DNA of 64,000 nt from PALSA-693 sp963834725. Its GTDB lineage: Bacteria > Actinomycetota > Acidimicrobiia > Acidimicrobiales > Palsa-688. The notes beneath the pieces were generated by a model, which did no database searches, was not told the origin of the DNA, and was given only the letters and a program-made list of their open reading frames with translations. The translations under genes were made by a program, and so were the position numbers. The stretch spans positions 3,038,001 through 3,102,000 of the forward strand of contig CAWICN010000001.1 of the NCBI GenBank assembly GCA_963834725.1, given 5' to 3'. This document shows positions 53,322-61,982 of the stretch, one piece after another. Every line of letters begins with the position of its first letter. Within the stretch, counting starts at the first letter, position 1.

Positions 53322-54026
53322 GTGAACGCACAATCCGGTGTTTGGCGTCGACGTTTAGGTCCGCTGGCCTGGGCCGCCCTGGAGGACCTGGCTCTCGCCT
53401 CCCATTACACCGAGCAGGGCTGGGTCGCGCCCGTCGGAGTCCGCGATGTCGCCAGCCGCGTCGGCGTCACCAAAGACACTGCCGCCCGGGCAGTCGCGCT
53501 CTTGGGCGCAGCTGGTCTGGTCGTCCTGCAGCGCGTCCCGGCACGAGACGGCCAGCGGCGTTCCGGCTATCGCCTCCAACTCCCCGACGGGGTTTAGCTG
53601 CGACCCCGCCCACACCTTCCCGACGCCGTCCTACCCAAGGCGGGCGAGTCCTGTCCCGATCAGCCAGACAGCCGCTGTCCTCCAAGCAAAGACAGCTGGG
53701 ACCACTGTCCAATCGACCAGGACAGGCACCTGGCGACCCGGGACGCCGGCAACGGCTGTCCCGCTCGGCCGGACAGCCCGGCCCACAACGCTGAGGCGCC
53801 ATGTCCCCCACCCGACCGGCGCCGGCAGCTGAGCGACACGCCGTCCCCGGCGGTCGGACGTCCGACCCCGCCCGGCGCGGCCATCCAGCCGACGCTCTTC
53901 GATCTGGCCGCCGGCCACGACCAGCCTGCACTGCGCACCCTGACCGGAAGGGACGCCGACCCTGGGCGTGCAGCAGATCGGCCACCCCGGCCCCGGTGGG
54001 TGAGGACCCCATCGCGCCATGAGTGA
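53322..54026 (+). pseudogene. Winged-helix plasmid/ICE protein with an in-frame stop
   Basis: GTG at 53322. Residues 1-91 hold one wHTH: PLAWAALEDLALASHYTEQG, VGVRDVASRVGVTKDTAARA, VALLGAAGLVVLQRVPARDG. A TAG at 53595 ends the frame, but the same frame is then open for 143 more codons without other stops: PHLPDAVLPKAGESCPDQPD, repeated Cys-Pro/Asp-Ser units, IQPTLFDLAAGHDQPALRT. The QPTLFDL ending looks native, so the original protein was ~234 aa. A single nonsense change is the simplest reading. Confidence 0.6.
53651..53777. repeat. Eight GACAG/CTGTC hexamer sites in 127 bp
   Basis: CTGTCC at 53651, 53675, 53705 and 53756; GACAGC or GACAGG at 53667, 53691, 53721 and 53772. They alternate in orientation and lie within the second half of the wHTH reading frame, so they may be either a coding repeat or protein-binding sites of a replication or transfer origin. 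Confidence 0.6.
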
Positions 54027-54205
54027 CATGAGCCCCGTCCTTGTTGTGAGAACCGATTTTCCCGATCGAAATCCGGAAAGGTGAATGGAGATAGCCAAAT
54101 ACCGCCACCCCGAGGCACCTGGCACCATCGTGGCGCCACCGCGCTCGCCAACGCGGGCCCCCGGTAACCGCTGGGGCCAGGACTCCCCCGGAGCCACGTC
54201 TCACC

Positions 54206-54517
54206 ATGCCACGAGATGCGTGTGGGTCGCCTTACAAATGGACTGGGGGCGGCGCGCATCTCGACGCGATGCCCATCAACACCTCGCCATCTGGAAGCAG
54301 GCCGCACCACTACGTCGATCGTCTCTGCGGCGGCAGCTACCGGGAGATACCAGTCCGCGCCGTCGTCGACTACCTGACCCGCCTCGCCAGCAACCCAGAC
54401 GAGCGCGGCCTGGGAGAAGACGATGGCAACCGTCGCACGTCGCAGTCGAACGCCTCGCCGAAAGATGACCCGCCCTGGCCGACCGACTGGCGTCGCTCCG
54501 CGAGACGAGGAGCATGA
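54206..54517 (+). CDS. Small hypothetical protein of the island
   Basis: 103 aa. The segment SYREIPVRAVVDYLTRLASN then PDERGLGEDDGN reads as protein, the rest is Pro/Ser/Arg-rich. No RBS stands out. It lies between the wHTH gene and the integrase, where excisionase or recombination-directionality genes are often found, but no HTH is visible. Confidence 0.4.
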   Translation: MPRDACGSPYKWTGGGAHLDAMPINTSPSGSRPHHYVDRLCGGSYREIPVRAVVDYLTRLASNPDERGLGEDDGNRRTSQSNASPKDDPPWPTDWRRSARRGA

Positions 54518-54597
54518 CAGTCGCTGGCGTCAGTGCTCGGCTGGTCGGCGACATCACACCGTGATCTACGCTTGACCCCTCCGGGAGGAAGTCCGGG

Positions 54598-55863
54598 ATG
54601 AGTATCCACAGCAAGCGCCTCAAGAACGGACGCACCACTTACGAGGTGAAGCTACGGGCGCCCGGTGGGCGCCAGTACAGCCGCACCTTCCGGACCCGCA
54701 AGGAGGCGGAGGCCTTCCAGGTCCAAGAGCGCGCCAGCCAGGTGCACGGTACCTGGATCGATCCCGGTGCCGGGAGCGTGTCGTTCGCCCAGTATGCAGC
54801 CCAGTGGCTTGACGAGCGGGGTCTCCGGCCGCGGACGGCGGAACTCTACGACTATCTCCTCCGCCATCATTTGCTGTCTTCGTTCGGCAACGTCGAGCTG
54901 AAACAGATCACACCGGCTCGGATCCGGGCCTGGCACGCCCGGGTGCCCGAGAAATCCACCATCGGTCCATCGACGGTGGCCAAGGCCTACCGACTGTTGC
55001 GAGCGATCCTGGCGACGGCGGTCGAGGATGAGTTGATTTCCCGTAACCCCTGCGCGCTCGAGGGAGCCAGCGTCGAACGAGCAGCTGAGCGTCCTGTCGC
55101 ATCGCTCACCGACCTGGAAGCCCTGGCGAACGCCGTCGCCCCCCGTTATCGGGCGATGCTCTTGCTGGCGACGTGGGGCGGTCTTCGCTTCGGCGAACTG
55201 GCCGGACTGACCCGGGCCGACCTCGACCTGGCCGCCCGTACCGTACGCGTCTTGCGACAGATGCAAGAACTTGGCGACGGCCGCCTGGTTGTCGGCCCGC
55301 CCAAAACCGAAGCCGGACGCAGATCGGTCGCCATCCCACCGCATGTCGTGCCCGACCTCAAAGCCCACCTGTCCCAATGGGTCGGCCCCGGTGCTTCGGC
55401 GCTGGTGTTCTCGAGCCCCGACGGCAGCGGACTGCGGCGGAGCAACTTCAATCGTCGGGTATGGCAGCCGGCCTGCCGGGCCGCCGGTTTGAGCGGTCTG
55501 AGGTTTCACGACTTGCGGCATACCGGGAACACCCTGGCGGCATCGACGGGGGCGAGCACCAAGGAGCTGATGAGCCGGATGGGCCATGCCAGCTCCCGTG
55601 CCGCGCTGATGTACCAACACGCCACATCGGAGCGCGACCGGGTGCTCGCGGATGCCCTGTCCAGACTCGCCGAGCCGACGATCGGAATCCCGCCGAGGCT
55701 GCATGCCGTGCCTCCGATCGAACCGCAATGTTCGATCAATGTTCGATCGGGCCGTTCCGCGCCCCCGGAAATCACCCGCCAGAACAGCAAAAGTGCTGGT
55801 CAGACTGGTGGAGACGAGCGGACTCGAACCGCCGACCCCCTGCGTGCAAAGCAGGTGCTCTAG
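54598..55863 (+). CDS. Tyrosine integrase of the tRNA-Ala island
   Basis: 421 aa, ATG at 54598 with GGGAGGAAG upstream. N-terminal arm-binding domain (GRTTYEVKLRAPGGRQYSRT), core-binding domain ~60-150 (SFAQYAAQWLDERGLRPRTA), catalytic domain ~175-350 with Arg197 (GGLRFGE), Lys236, His304 and Arg307 (FHDLRH), His330 (MGHAS) and Tyr339 (ALMYQH). The last ~20 codons lie inside the tRNA-Ala gene, where DNA of the attachment site is also read as protein (ERTRTADPLRAKQVL). Intact and probably the enzyme that inserted this island. Confidence 0.95.
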   Translation: MSIHSKRLKNGRTTYEVKLRAPGGRQYSRTFRTRKEAEAFQVQERASQVHGTWIDPGAGSVSFAQYAAQWLDERGLRPRTAELYDYLLRHHLLSSFGNVELKQITPARIRAWHARVPEKSTIGPSTVAKAYRLLRAILATAVEDELISRNPCALEGASVERAAERPVASLTDLEALANAVAPRYRAMLLLATWGGLRFGELAGLTRADLDLAARTVRVLRQMQELGDGRLVVGPPKTEAGRRSVAIPPHVVPDLKAHLSQWVGPGASALVFSSPDGSGLRRSNFNRRVWQPACRAAGLSGLRFHDLRHTGNTLAASTGASTKELMSRMGHASSRAALMYQHATSERDRVLADALSRLAEPTIGIPPRLHAVPPIEPQCSINVRSGRSAPPEITRQNSKSAGQTGGDERTRTADPLRAKQVL

Positions 55864-55882
55864 CCAGCTGAGCTACGTCCCC
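55806..55882 (-). tRNA. tRNA-Ala(TGC), intact; integration target
   Basis: The minus strand from 55882 reads GGGGACGTAGCTCAGCTGGC, a D arm, anticodon stem-loop CCTGC-TTTGCAC-GCAGG with anticodon TGC, GGTTCGAGTCC T arm, and CGTCTCC pairing with GGGGACG (one G-U), followed by ACCA encoded in the DNA. Cloverleaf complete. Its 3' half is duplicated at 41363-41411. Confidence 0.96.
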
Positions 55883-56105
55883 AGGCTTTGTGGCGCTGAC
55901 CAGGACCTTACCAGAGGAGCGGCCGGGGCTTCCGGGCCACTCTCAGGCCACGTGCCGGGCTGGACGGCGAGCTCGCGGGTCCCCCTCGATATGACAATCG
56001 TCACAGTCCGAGCACCCAAGATGCCCGACCGCTTGCACCATCCGCCAGAAAAATACTTAGCATGGAGAAATAATCAGGCTCGCTGGGCGTTGTTACCAGG
56101 CATAG

Positions 56106-57896
56106 GTGAAGGGTCACGAGGTGATGACGTTGGGTGTGCAGTCAGAGACAACCAGGGGCCGCTACAAGTGGATCGCCCTGATCAACACGACCATCGGGGT
56201 GCTGATGGTCACCATCAGCGGCTCCATCACCCTGATCTCGCTACCTGACATTTTTCGCGGCATCCACCTCAACCCGCTGGCGCCCGGCAACACGTCGTAC
56301 TTCCTGTGGCTGCTGATGGGCTTCCTGCTGGTAACCGCCGTGCTCGTGGTGAGTTTTGGCCGCGTCGGCGACATGTTCGGCCGGGTCAGGATGTACAACC
56401 TCGGCTTCGCCATCTTCAGCGTGTTCTCAATCCTCCTGTCTGTCACCTGGATGAGCGGTACGGCGGGGGCGCTGTGGCTAATCATCATGCGTGTGTTCCA
56501 GGGGGTCGGCGGCGCCTTCCTGTTTGCCAATTCCAGCGCCATCCTCACGGACGCCTTCCCCCACAACCAACGCGGGCTGGCCCTCGGCATCAACAGTGTC
56601 GCCGCCATCGCCGGGTCTTTTCTCGGACTCTTGATCGGGGGCATCCTGGCGCCCATCGACTGGCGGCTGGTCTTCCTGGTCTGCGTACCGTTCGGGGTGT
56701 TCGGCACCATCTGGGCCTATCTGAAGCTGGAGGACAACGGCCGGCGCGTCCCGGCCAAACTCGACTGGGCGGGCAACATCACCTTCGCGGTGGGGCTTAT
56801 TGCCGTGCTGACGGGGATCGTCTACGGCATACAGCCCTACGGGGGTCACACCATGGGGTGGACCAATCCGTTCGTGCTGGGCACGATCATCGGTGGCCTG
56901 GCGCTCCTGGCCGTGTTCGTTCACATTGAGCTGACGACCGAGGATCCCATGTTCCGGTTGCACCTGTTCAGGATCCGGGCCTTCACAGCCGGCAATGTGG
57001 CCAATCTGCTCGGCGCCCTGGGGCGCGGCGGACTGCAGTTCATGCTGATCATCTGGCTGCAAGGCATCTGGCTACCCCAGCACGGCTACAGCTTCGAGCG
57101 CACACCGCTCTGGGCAGGGATCTATATGGTGCCCTTGACCATCGGTTTTCTGGTGGCGGGACCTGTCTCGGGGATTCTGTCGGATCGCTTCGGCGCCCGC
57201 CCCTTCGCCACCGGAGGGATGGTGGGAGCGGCGGCCGCCTTCGGAGTGCTCGAACTGCTGCCCATGGACTTCAGCTACGTGTGGTTCGCCCTGGCGCTGC
57301 TGCTGATGGGTCTGTCGATGGGGATGTTCGCGTCACCCAATCGGGCCGCGGTCATGAACTCCCTTCCTTCGGACCAGCGGGGCGCCGGGGCGGGGATGAT
57401 GAACACCTTCCAGAACGCCGCGCAGGTCCTGTCCATCGGCATGTTTTTTTCCGTCATCACACTGGGTCTGGTTTCCAGCCTGCCGGCGCACCTCTACGGA
57501 GGCCTCGTCGCCCAAGGCGTGCCCGCCGCGACCGCCCACCAGGTCGCCTCGGTGCCGCCCGTCGGCAGCCTGTTCGCCGCCTTCCTCGGCTACAACCCGA
57601 TCCAGCAACTCCTGCCGGCGAGCGTGCTGGCCCACCTGCCGGCCGGCCATGCCGCCTACCTGACCGGACGAGGCTTTTTCCCCAGCTTGATCAGCCCGTC
57701 GTTCAAGGCCGGACTGCGGTACGCCTTCGACTTCGCCATCGCCTGCTCGATCGTGGCTGCCATCGCGTCCCTGCTCCGAGGCGGCCGCTACGTCCACGAC
57801 CAGGATGAGCCCGTTGTCCGCACCGTGGAGGGCGCCCGACATGCTCCTGAGCTCGTCCGGGAACAGGTGAGGGTAGGGGTCGAAGTCCCCGCCTGA
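56106..57896 (+). CDS. MFS transporter, 14-TM DHA2 type
   Basis: 596 aa (ATG at 56124 is an alternative to GTG 56106). Membrane segments begin at WIALINTTIGVLMVTISGSI; motif A GRVGDMFGRVRMYNLGF follows TM2, and RVFQGVGGAFLFANSSAILT with AGSFLGLLIGGILAPIDWR (motif C) is typical of drug:H+ antiporters. A 60-residue extra loop near the end carries LPASVLAHLPAGHAAYLTGR. Expected role is proton-driven export of a drug or metabolite. No linked regulator; 220 bp beyond the tRNA. Confidence 0.93.
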   Translation: MKGHEVMTLGVQSETTRGRYKWIALINTTIGVLMVTISGSITLISLPDIFRGIHLNPLAPGNTSYFLWLLMGFLLVTAVLVVSFGRVGDMFGRVRMYNLGFAIFSVFSILLSVTWMSGTAGALWLIIMRVFQGVGGAFLFANSSAILTDAFPHNQRGLALGINSVAAIAGSFLGLLIGGILAPIDWRLVFLVCVPFGVFGTIWAYLKLEDNGRRVPAKLDWAGNITFAVGLIAVLTGIVYGIQPYGGHTMGWTNPFVLGTIIGGLALLAVFVHIELTTEDPMFRLHLFRIRAFTAGNVANLLGALGRGGLQFMLIIWLQGIWLPQHGYSFERTPLWAGIYMVPLTIGFLVAGPVSGILSDRFGARPFATGGMVGAAAAFGVLELLPMDFSYVWFALALLLMGLSMGMFASPNRAAVMNSLPSDQRGAGAGMMNTFQNAAQVLSIGMFFSVITLGLVSSLPAHLYGGLVAQGVPAATAHQVASVPPVGSLFAAFLGYNPIQQLLPASVLAHLPAGHAAYLTGRGFFPSLISPSFKAGLRYAFDFAIACSIVAAIASLLRGGRYVHDQDEPVVRTVEGARHAPELVREQVRVGVEVPA

Positions 57897-58375
57897 TTCG
57901 ATCGTCCCCAGCGCACGGCGGACCCATTGCCGGACCCTCCGGGGCGGACGTCGTAGTCCTCGCCTCACCCCGCCTCGCCACCGAGCGGGTCAGCCAGGCC
58001 GAAAACACCGCCACCCCTCATCCTGCACCGTCACCGTCGCCACCGCCCGCGGCTCCCGGTGGCTGGACACCTCCAGAGAAGCGTTGGGTGCAGTTTGCAC
58101 CTTGGGTGCACTATTAGCGATATTTCGACCGCGAACGCACCCGAGTTCACCAAACACACCCAGATTGGTCGGGCCCAGTTGGGGGCAGCCCGAAGGCCCG
58201 GCGGGGCGGCGGGTCCCGATCCGAGGGAGCCCGGCGCGCGGACGGTTCGGTGGGCGGGCCCGCAGGGCGCACGGTTCGGTGGTCGGGGCCCGCAGGGCGG
58301 GCGGTCCGGTCCGAAGGCCCGCGGGGCGGGCGGGACGGGCGGGGCAGGCCCGCGGCAGGCCCGCGGACAGGCCGA
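57897..58375. other. Intergenic stretch with operator-like repeat and G-rich tract
   Basis: Between convergent genes. A frame at 57901-58113 reads protein-like text ending GGWTPPEKRWVQFAPWVHY with a stop but has no start; it may be a relic. From ~58190 to 58375 the plus strand is strongly G-rich (GGGGCGGGCGGGACGGGCGG at 58333), with near-repeats of CCCGCAGGGCGNNCGGTNCGGT. Confidence 0.45.
58087..58101. promoter_or_regulatory. GGTGCA-GTT-TGCACC inverted repeat with flanking copy
   Basis: Perfect 6-bp arms around a 3-base spacer; TTGGGTGCA is also present as two direct copies at 58084-58092 and 58102-58110. It looks like a regulator site but neither flanking gene starts here. Could instead be coding DNA of the WVQFAPWV relic. 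Confidence 0.4.
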
Positions 58376-60115
58376 TCAGTCGGGTCCGAGCCGGGCGCCG
58401 CGCAGGAGCTTGCCCGGAAGCGCGCCGGTCGGGGAACTGTCCTCGAACGTCCGCTGGCCGCTCTTGATCGTATGCCGGTAGCCGTAACTCCTCTGGACCA
58501 GTCGGCGTCCTCCGGCGGGCAGATCATGCACGATCTCGGGTGGGCTGCAACCAAGCTTGTCGAAATCGATGACATTGATGTCGGCCAGCATCCCGGGGGA
58601 GAGCACGCCGCGGTCGTCCCAGCCGATATGGCGGGCCGTGTCCCGGGTAATGAGACGCACGACCTGCTCGACGGGTAGACAATCGTTTCGGTCCCGCGCC
58701 CAGACGGTCAGAAAGCTCGTGGTAAAACTCGCGTCGCAGATCGCTCCGCAGTGAGCGCCGGCGTCGGAGAGGCCGAACAGGGCGCAGTCGGCCCGGATCA
58801 TCTCGCTCACTGCCGACAGGTTCCGCTCGACGAAGTTGGCCACAGGGACATAGAGCAGTTGTGTCCCTCCCCGCTCGAGCAACATATCGTAGGCCACTGA
58901 GGCCGGCGAAACCCCCGGCCGTGCCATCCTGGCGATGGACTTTTCTGCGCTCAGGTCGTAGTCGACCGGATCATCCAGACGGAACATGGTCTCGAAACCA
59001 CCCATCACCTGGACGGGCCGACCCTCGCCTTCAAGCCTGGAAATCACCTCGGCGTGCTCGGTCAGGATCCGCTCCCGTCGCTCGGGCTCGGCCATCGCCG
59101 CGACCCGCCGAGGCAGGTCGTAACCGCTGATCTCGAGGTAGGAAGGGCAACGGACAAACGGATTGACGCTCGCTTCCAACCCGAGCAGGATGCCGATCGG
59201 CCTGGGCGCCACCTGGGTCCTGATCTCCAACCCTGCCGCCTGGCGATCCATGACCCACTTCTGGATCTCGCGCCACCGGTCGGGCGCTGACGCCGGCTGC
59301 AGCAAGGAGAAGCTCAGCGGCCGCTGCGCCGTCGCCGCCATGGCTGCGATCAGGTCCAGTTCGGCAGCAACAAAGTCGGGGTCCGTCGACTGGTAGGCGT
59401 CGGAGATCATCTGAATGACGGCATCGGTCCCCTTGAGCGCGCCGGCAAGCGCCACCATCTCCCGCTTGGCCGCCCGGAGGGTCCCCACCGGATCCCCCAA
59501 GCTGGTCCGGTGATTCTGCGTGCGAGAGCTTCCTATACCAATTGCACCTGCCATAACCGCCTCGCCCAGCAACTCCGTCATCTGCTCGAGCTCGGCATCC
59601 GTAGGGCTCTCGTCGGGATTCGCACCGCGTTCACCCATCACATAGGCGCGAAGCGCCGCGTGCGGCACGTGCGCGCCCACATCCAGGGCCCGCGGAAGAC
59701 CATCGAGTGCGTCGAGGTATTCGGGGAAGGTCTGCCAGTCCCAGGTGAGACCCTCGGCCAGCGCCGAGCCGGGGATGTCCTCCACTCCTTCCATGAGGCT
59801 GATCAGCCAATCGTGCCGGTCCGGCCAGGCTGGAGCAAACCCGACCCCGCAATTGCCCATCGCAACGGTGGTGACGCCGTGCCACGCGGACGGTGCCAGA
59901 TACGGATCCCACGTGGCTTGACCGTCGAAGTGGGTGTGGATGTCGACGAACCCCGGAGTGACGACCAATCCGTCGGCGTCGATCTCGTCCTTGGCCCGTT
60001 CTGTGCACCGACCGACTTCAGTGATGAGCCCGCCGGCAACGCCAACGTCCGCCGTCCTCGGCGGCCGACCGGTGCCGTCCACGACCTTTCCAGCCCGGAT
60101 CACCAAATCAAGCAT
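58376..60115 (-). CDS. N-acyl-D-amino-acid deacylase-type amidohydrolase
   Basis: 579 aa. N-terminal MLDLVIRAGKVVDGTGRPPR and VVTPGFVDIHTHFDGQATWD with metal ligands His60 and His62; GVTTVAMGNCGVGFAPAWP holds the Cys89 ligand characteristic of D-aminoacylases; the C-terminal LITRDTARHIGWDDRGVLSP and GMLADINVIDFDKLG close the beta-sandwich domain. Substrates could be N-acyl-D-amino acids or dihydropyrimidine-like amides. It overlaps a small upstream ORF by 8 bases. Confidence 0.92.
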   Translation of the reverse strand: MLDLVIRAGKVVDGTGRPPRTADVGVAGGLITEVGRCTERAKDEIDADGLVVTPGFVDIHTHFDGQATWDPYLAPSAWHGVTTVAMGNCGVGFAPAWPDRHDWLISLMEGVEDIPGSALAEGLTWDWQTFPEYLDALDGLPRALDVGAHVPHAALRAYVMGERGANPDESPTDAELEQMTELLGEAVMAGAIGIGSSRTQNHRTSLGDPVGTLRAAKREMVALAGALKGTDAVIQMISDAYQSTDPDFVAAELDLIAAMAATAQRPLSFSLLQPASAPDRWREIQKWVMDRQAAGLEIRTQVAPRPIGILLGLEASVNPFVRCPSYLEISGYDLPRRVAAMAEPERRERILTEHAEVISRLEGEGRPVQVMGGFETMFRLDDPVDYDLSAEKSIARMARPGVSPASVAYDMLLERGGTQLLYVPVANFVERNLSAVSEMIRADCALFGLSDAGAHCGAICDASFTTSFLTVWARDRNDCLPVEQVVRLITRDTARHIGWDDRGVLSPGMLADINVIDFDKLGCSPPEIVHDLPAGGRRLVQRSYGYRHTIKSGQRTFEDSSPTGALPGKLLRGARLGPD

Positions 60116-60299
60116 CAGACGCCATCTCCTCCGGAAGCGCAGTGTGGGTCATCGAGGTCTGTCGTTCGCTCCCTGGTTCCGGCGGGGTCTCAGGCAACTC
60201 GAACTCCCACATGATCGTCCGGATACCTCGTGTGGACCCGGTGTACCCAACGTTAGCGTACGGAACTTCCGCATGCTCCCGTCCCTCGAAACCGGGCAT
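60108..60299 (-). CDS. Small ORF upstream of the amidohydrolase
   Basis: 63 aa, overlapping the amidohydrolase start by 8 bases, as coupled genes do. Reads FEGREHAEVPYANVGYTGST, then MWEFELPETPPEPGSERQTS. An internal ATG would give only 34 residues. No family. It could be a leader peptide or chance frame; the overlap is the main reason for listing it. Confidence 0.35.
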   Translation of the reverse strand: MPGFEGREHAEVPYANVGYTGSTRGIRTIMWEFELPETPPEPGSERQTSMTHTALPEEMASDA

Positions 60300-60342
60300 C
60301 CGGGCCGGGCGTCGATAGCGAAATCCACTACGGTCGTCGACG

Positions 60343-61575
60343 GTGCAGAAAGATCATGAACGGGACGGCATCACCCCGGCCCCCCCGTCGCAGTGGTCGG
60401 AGTCGGCCGGGTCTAACGTCCCGCCCCCGCCGCCATCCTGGTCGTCGCCGTCCCCGCACAGCCAGTCGCCTGAAGGGGCCAACTCGGAGCCGTCCGCCCC
60501 CCAACCGGACTCGACGGACCAGTCCGGCGCCGGGTCGCTAACGGCGAAGGCGGGCGACGTCGTGCCCCCGGCCAGCTCCGCCGGCGGGGCGGGGGGGCCC
60601 GGCGTGACTATCGGCCAGAGCCCAGCCTCGACTGCTGGCACGGGCCGCGGGCGCGGCGCGGGCCGCGGTCGCGGCGCGGGCGGGGCGGACGTAGCGGGCA
60701 GATCGGGCGGCGCGGGCCGCGGGCGCACCGCGGGCGGCGCGGGCCGCGGGCGCACCGCGGGCGGCGCGGGCGGCGCGGGCCGCAGGCGCACCGCGGGCGG
60801 CGCGGGCAGATCGGGCGGCGCCGCCGGCGACCCCCCATGGGCCCCACCGCCGCCCACTCCGTATCGCCCCTCCGGGTACCGCAGTTACAACCGACGCCGA
60901 GGGTACCGCCGCCCGGGCTCGGTCAGCTGGCGACCGGTGCTGCTGATCCTGGGCGTCGTGACCCTCGGCTTCGCCTGGTTGGTCGGTGCCGTGCTGTGCT
61001 GGGTGGCCTTCTTCCGGACCCGCCGGCGAGGCGAGCTGCCTGCTGCGCCCGTGCGCTGGCTGCGCTGGGCCGTGGTGTTCTCGATCTTGGGCCTGATCTT
61101 CGTCCCCATCACACTGAACGCCCTGATCAACGGCAAGAGCTCCGACTCCGGCTCGGGCTCGGGCTCGAGCAGCAACCTGCCTTTCACCGTCAAGACCGTC
61201 TCGCTCGGAACACCGGTGACCGTTCGCAGTGATCTCGGCGCAGACCTCGAGGTTGTCCCGGCCACCGTGACCGCAGCTGCCTTTCATCCCGCCCCCGCCA
61301 CCGGCGGTACCGCCACGGTTGACCTCAAAGTGTGCGCCACGACCCAAACCGTTGATCCCTCCTTCGCCGCTGACGGCCTTGAACTTGGCACGACCGGCGT
61401 CAATAACCTCATCGCCGACACCAACCTTCTGCAGGCATCAAGCAGCTTCGGGCAGGCTCTCCCGCCGGGGCATTGCGCCAGCGGGCCGGTCCCCTTCTCT
61501 GTGCCCGCCAACACCGACGTCACCAACATCCAGCTGCCCAGCTTGCAGGTCGGCGCCACCTGGACGCTCGGCTAA
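60343..61575 (+). CDS. Membrane protein with long Gly/Arg/Ala-rich N-terminus
   Basis: 410 aa from a GTG at 60343. Residues 1-95 are Pro/Ser-rich; ~96-165 are low complexity (repeats of GRGRGAG, AGRGRTAGG); residues ~196-260 hold two membrane segments, PVLLILGVVTLGFAWLVGAV and WAVVFSILGLIFVPITLNAL; the exported C-terminal ~130 residues are a beta-rich domain similar to DUF4352/Ig-like domains with two Cys (LKVCATT, PGHCASG). DNA coding the repeat region is itself repetitive and prone to slippage. Confidence 0.75.
   Translation: MQKDHERDGITPAPPSQWSESAGSNVPPPPPSWSSPSPHSQSPEGANSEPSAPQPDSTDQSGAGSLTAKAGDVVPPASSAGGAGGPGVTIGQSPASTAGTGRGRGAGRGRGAGGADVAGRSGGAGRGRTAGGAGRGRTAGGAGGAGRRRTAGGAGRSGGAAGDPPWAPPPPTPYRPSGYRSYNRRRGYRRPGSVSWRPVLLILGVVTLGFAWLVGAVLCWVAFFRTRRRGELPAAPVRWLRWAVVFSILGLIFVPITLNALINGKSSDSGSGSGSSSNLPFTVKTVSLGTPVTVRSDLGADLEVVPATVTAAAFHPAPATGGTATVDLKVCATTQTVDPSFAADGLELGTTGVNNLIADTNLLQASSSFGQALPPGHCASGPVPFSVPANTDVTNIQLPSLQVGATWTLG
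60636..60830 (+). repeat. GC-rich minisatellite in coding sequence
   Basis: Repeating units close to GGGCCGCGGGCGCACCGCGG and GGCGCGGGC, three or more copies, encode AGRGRTAGG. Over 85% G+C by eye. It could vary in copy number without frameshift when units are multiples of three. Confidence 0.7.
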
Positions 61576-61593
61576 GGGTTGAACAGGGGAAAG

Positions 61594-61965
61594 ATGATTC
61601 GTCTCGACCACCTGACCCTCAATGTGAGCGACATCGACGTGGCAAGATCCTGGTACGCATCGGTCCTCGGCCTGGAAGTGGAATTCGACACGCCGACGGC
61701 TGTTGGCCTGAAGGACGACGGCGATTTCACGCTCATCCTGACCAGCGACGATGCGCCGCCCTCACGCGTAAGCCTGTATTTCCAGGTCGACAACGTGGAC
61801 GCCGCGTACGAGGACCTGGTCGCTCGTGGAGTGGCGTTCTTCTACCCTCCGCAGGCGAACGACTGGGGGTACGGGGCCGGCCTGCTGGACCCTGACGGTC
61901 GTCTTGTCGGCCTCTGGGACCAGGAGTCGATGGCCCGGCACATGGCCGCCCAATCCGGATCCTGA
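61594..61965 (+). CDS. Glyoxalase/VOC-superfamily protein
   Basis: 123 aa from the ATG at 61594 (TTG at 61579 possible). Two beta-alpha-beta-beta-beta modules: MIRLDHLTLNVSDIDVARSW with YASVLGLEVEF, and SLYFQVDNVDAAYEDLVARG with DPDGRLVGLWDQES. The metal-ligand positions His6 and a late Glu/Gln region are only partly kept, so it may be a binding or antibiotic-resistance VOC protein. Convergent with the DUF35 gene (17 bp gap). Confidence 0.88.
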   Translation: MIRLDHLTLNVSDIDVARSWYASVLGLEVEFDTPTAVGLKDDGDFTLILTSDDAPPSRVSLYFQVDNVDAAYEDLVARGVAFFYPPQANDWGYGAGLLDPDGRLVGLWDQESMARHMAAQSGS

Positions 61966-61982
61966 CCCGACGGAGAGTGGTT

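Noticed and set aside
9225..53597. TAG recoding or readthrough as a system
   Set aside because: Intact genes in the window (amidase, thiolase, integrase) end in TAG, no tRNA or tRNA ligase for recoding is present, and other genes are broken by frameshifts instead.
57901..58113. Plus-strand frame ending in WVQFAPWVHY as a gene
   Set aside because: No start codon or RBS; at best the 3' end of a relic.
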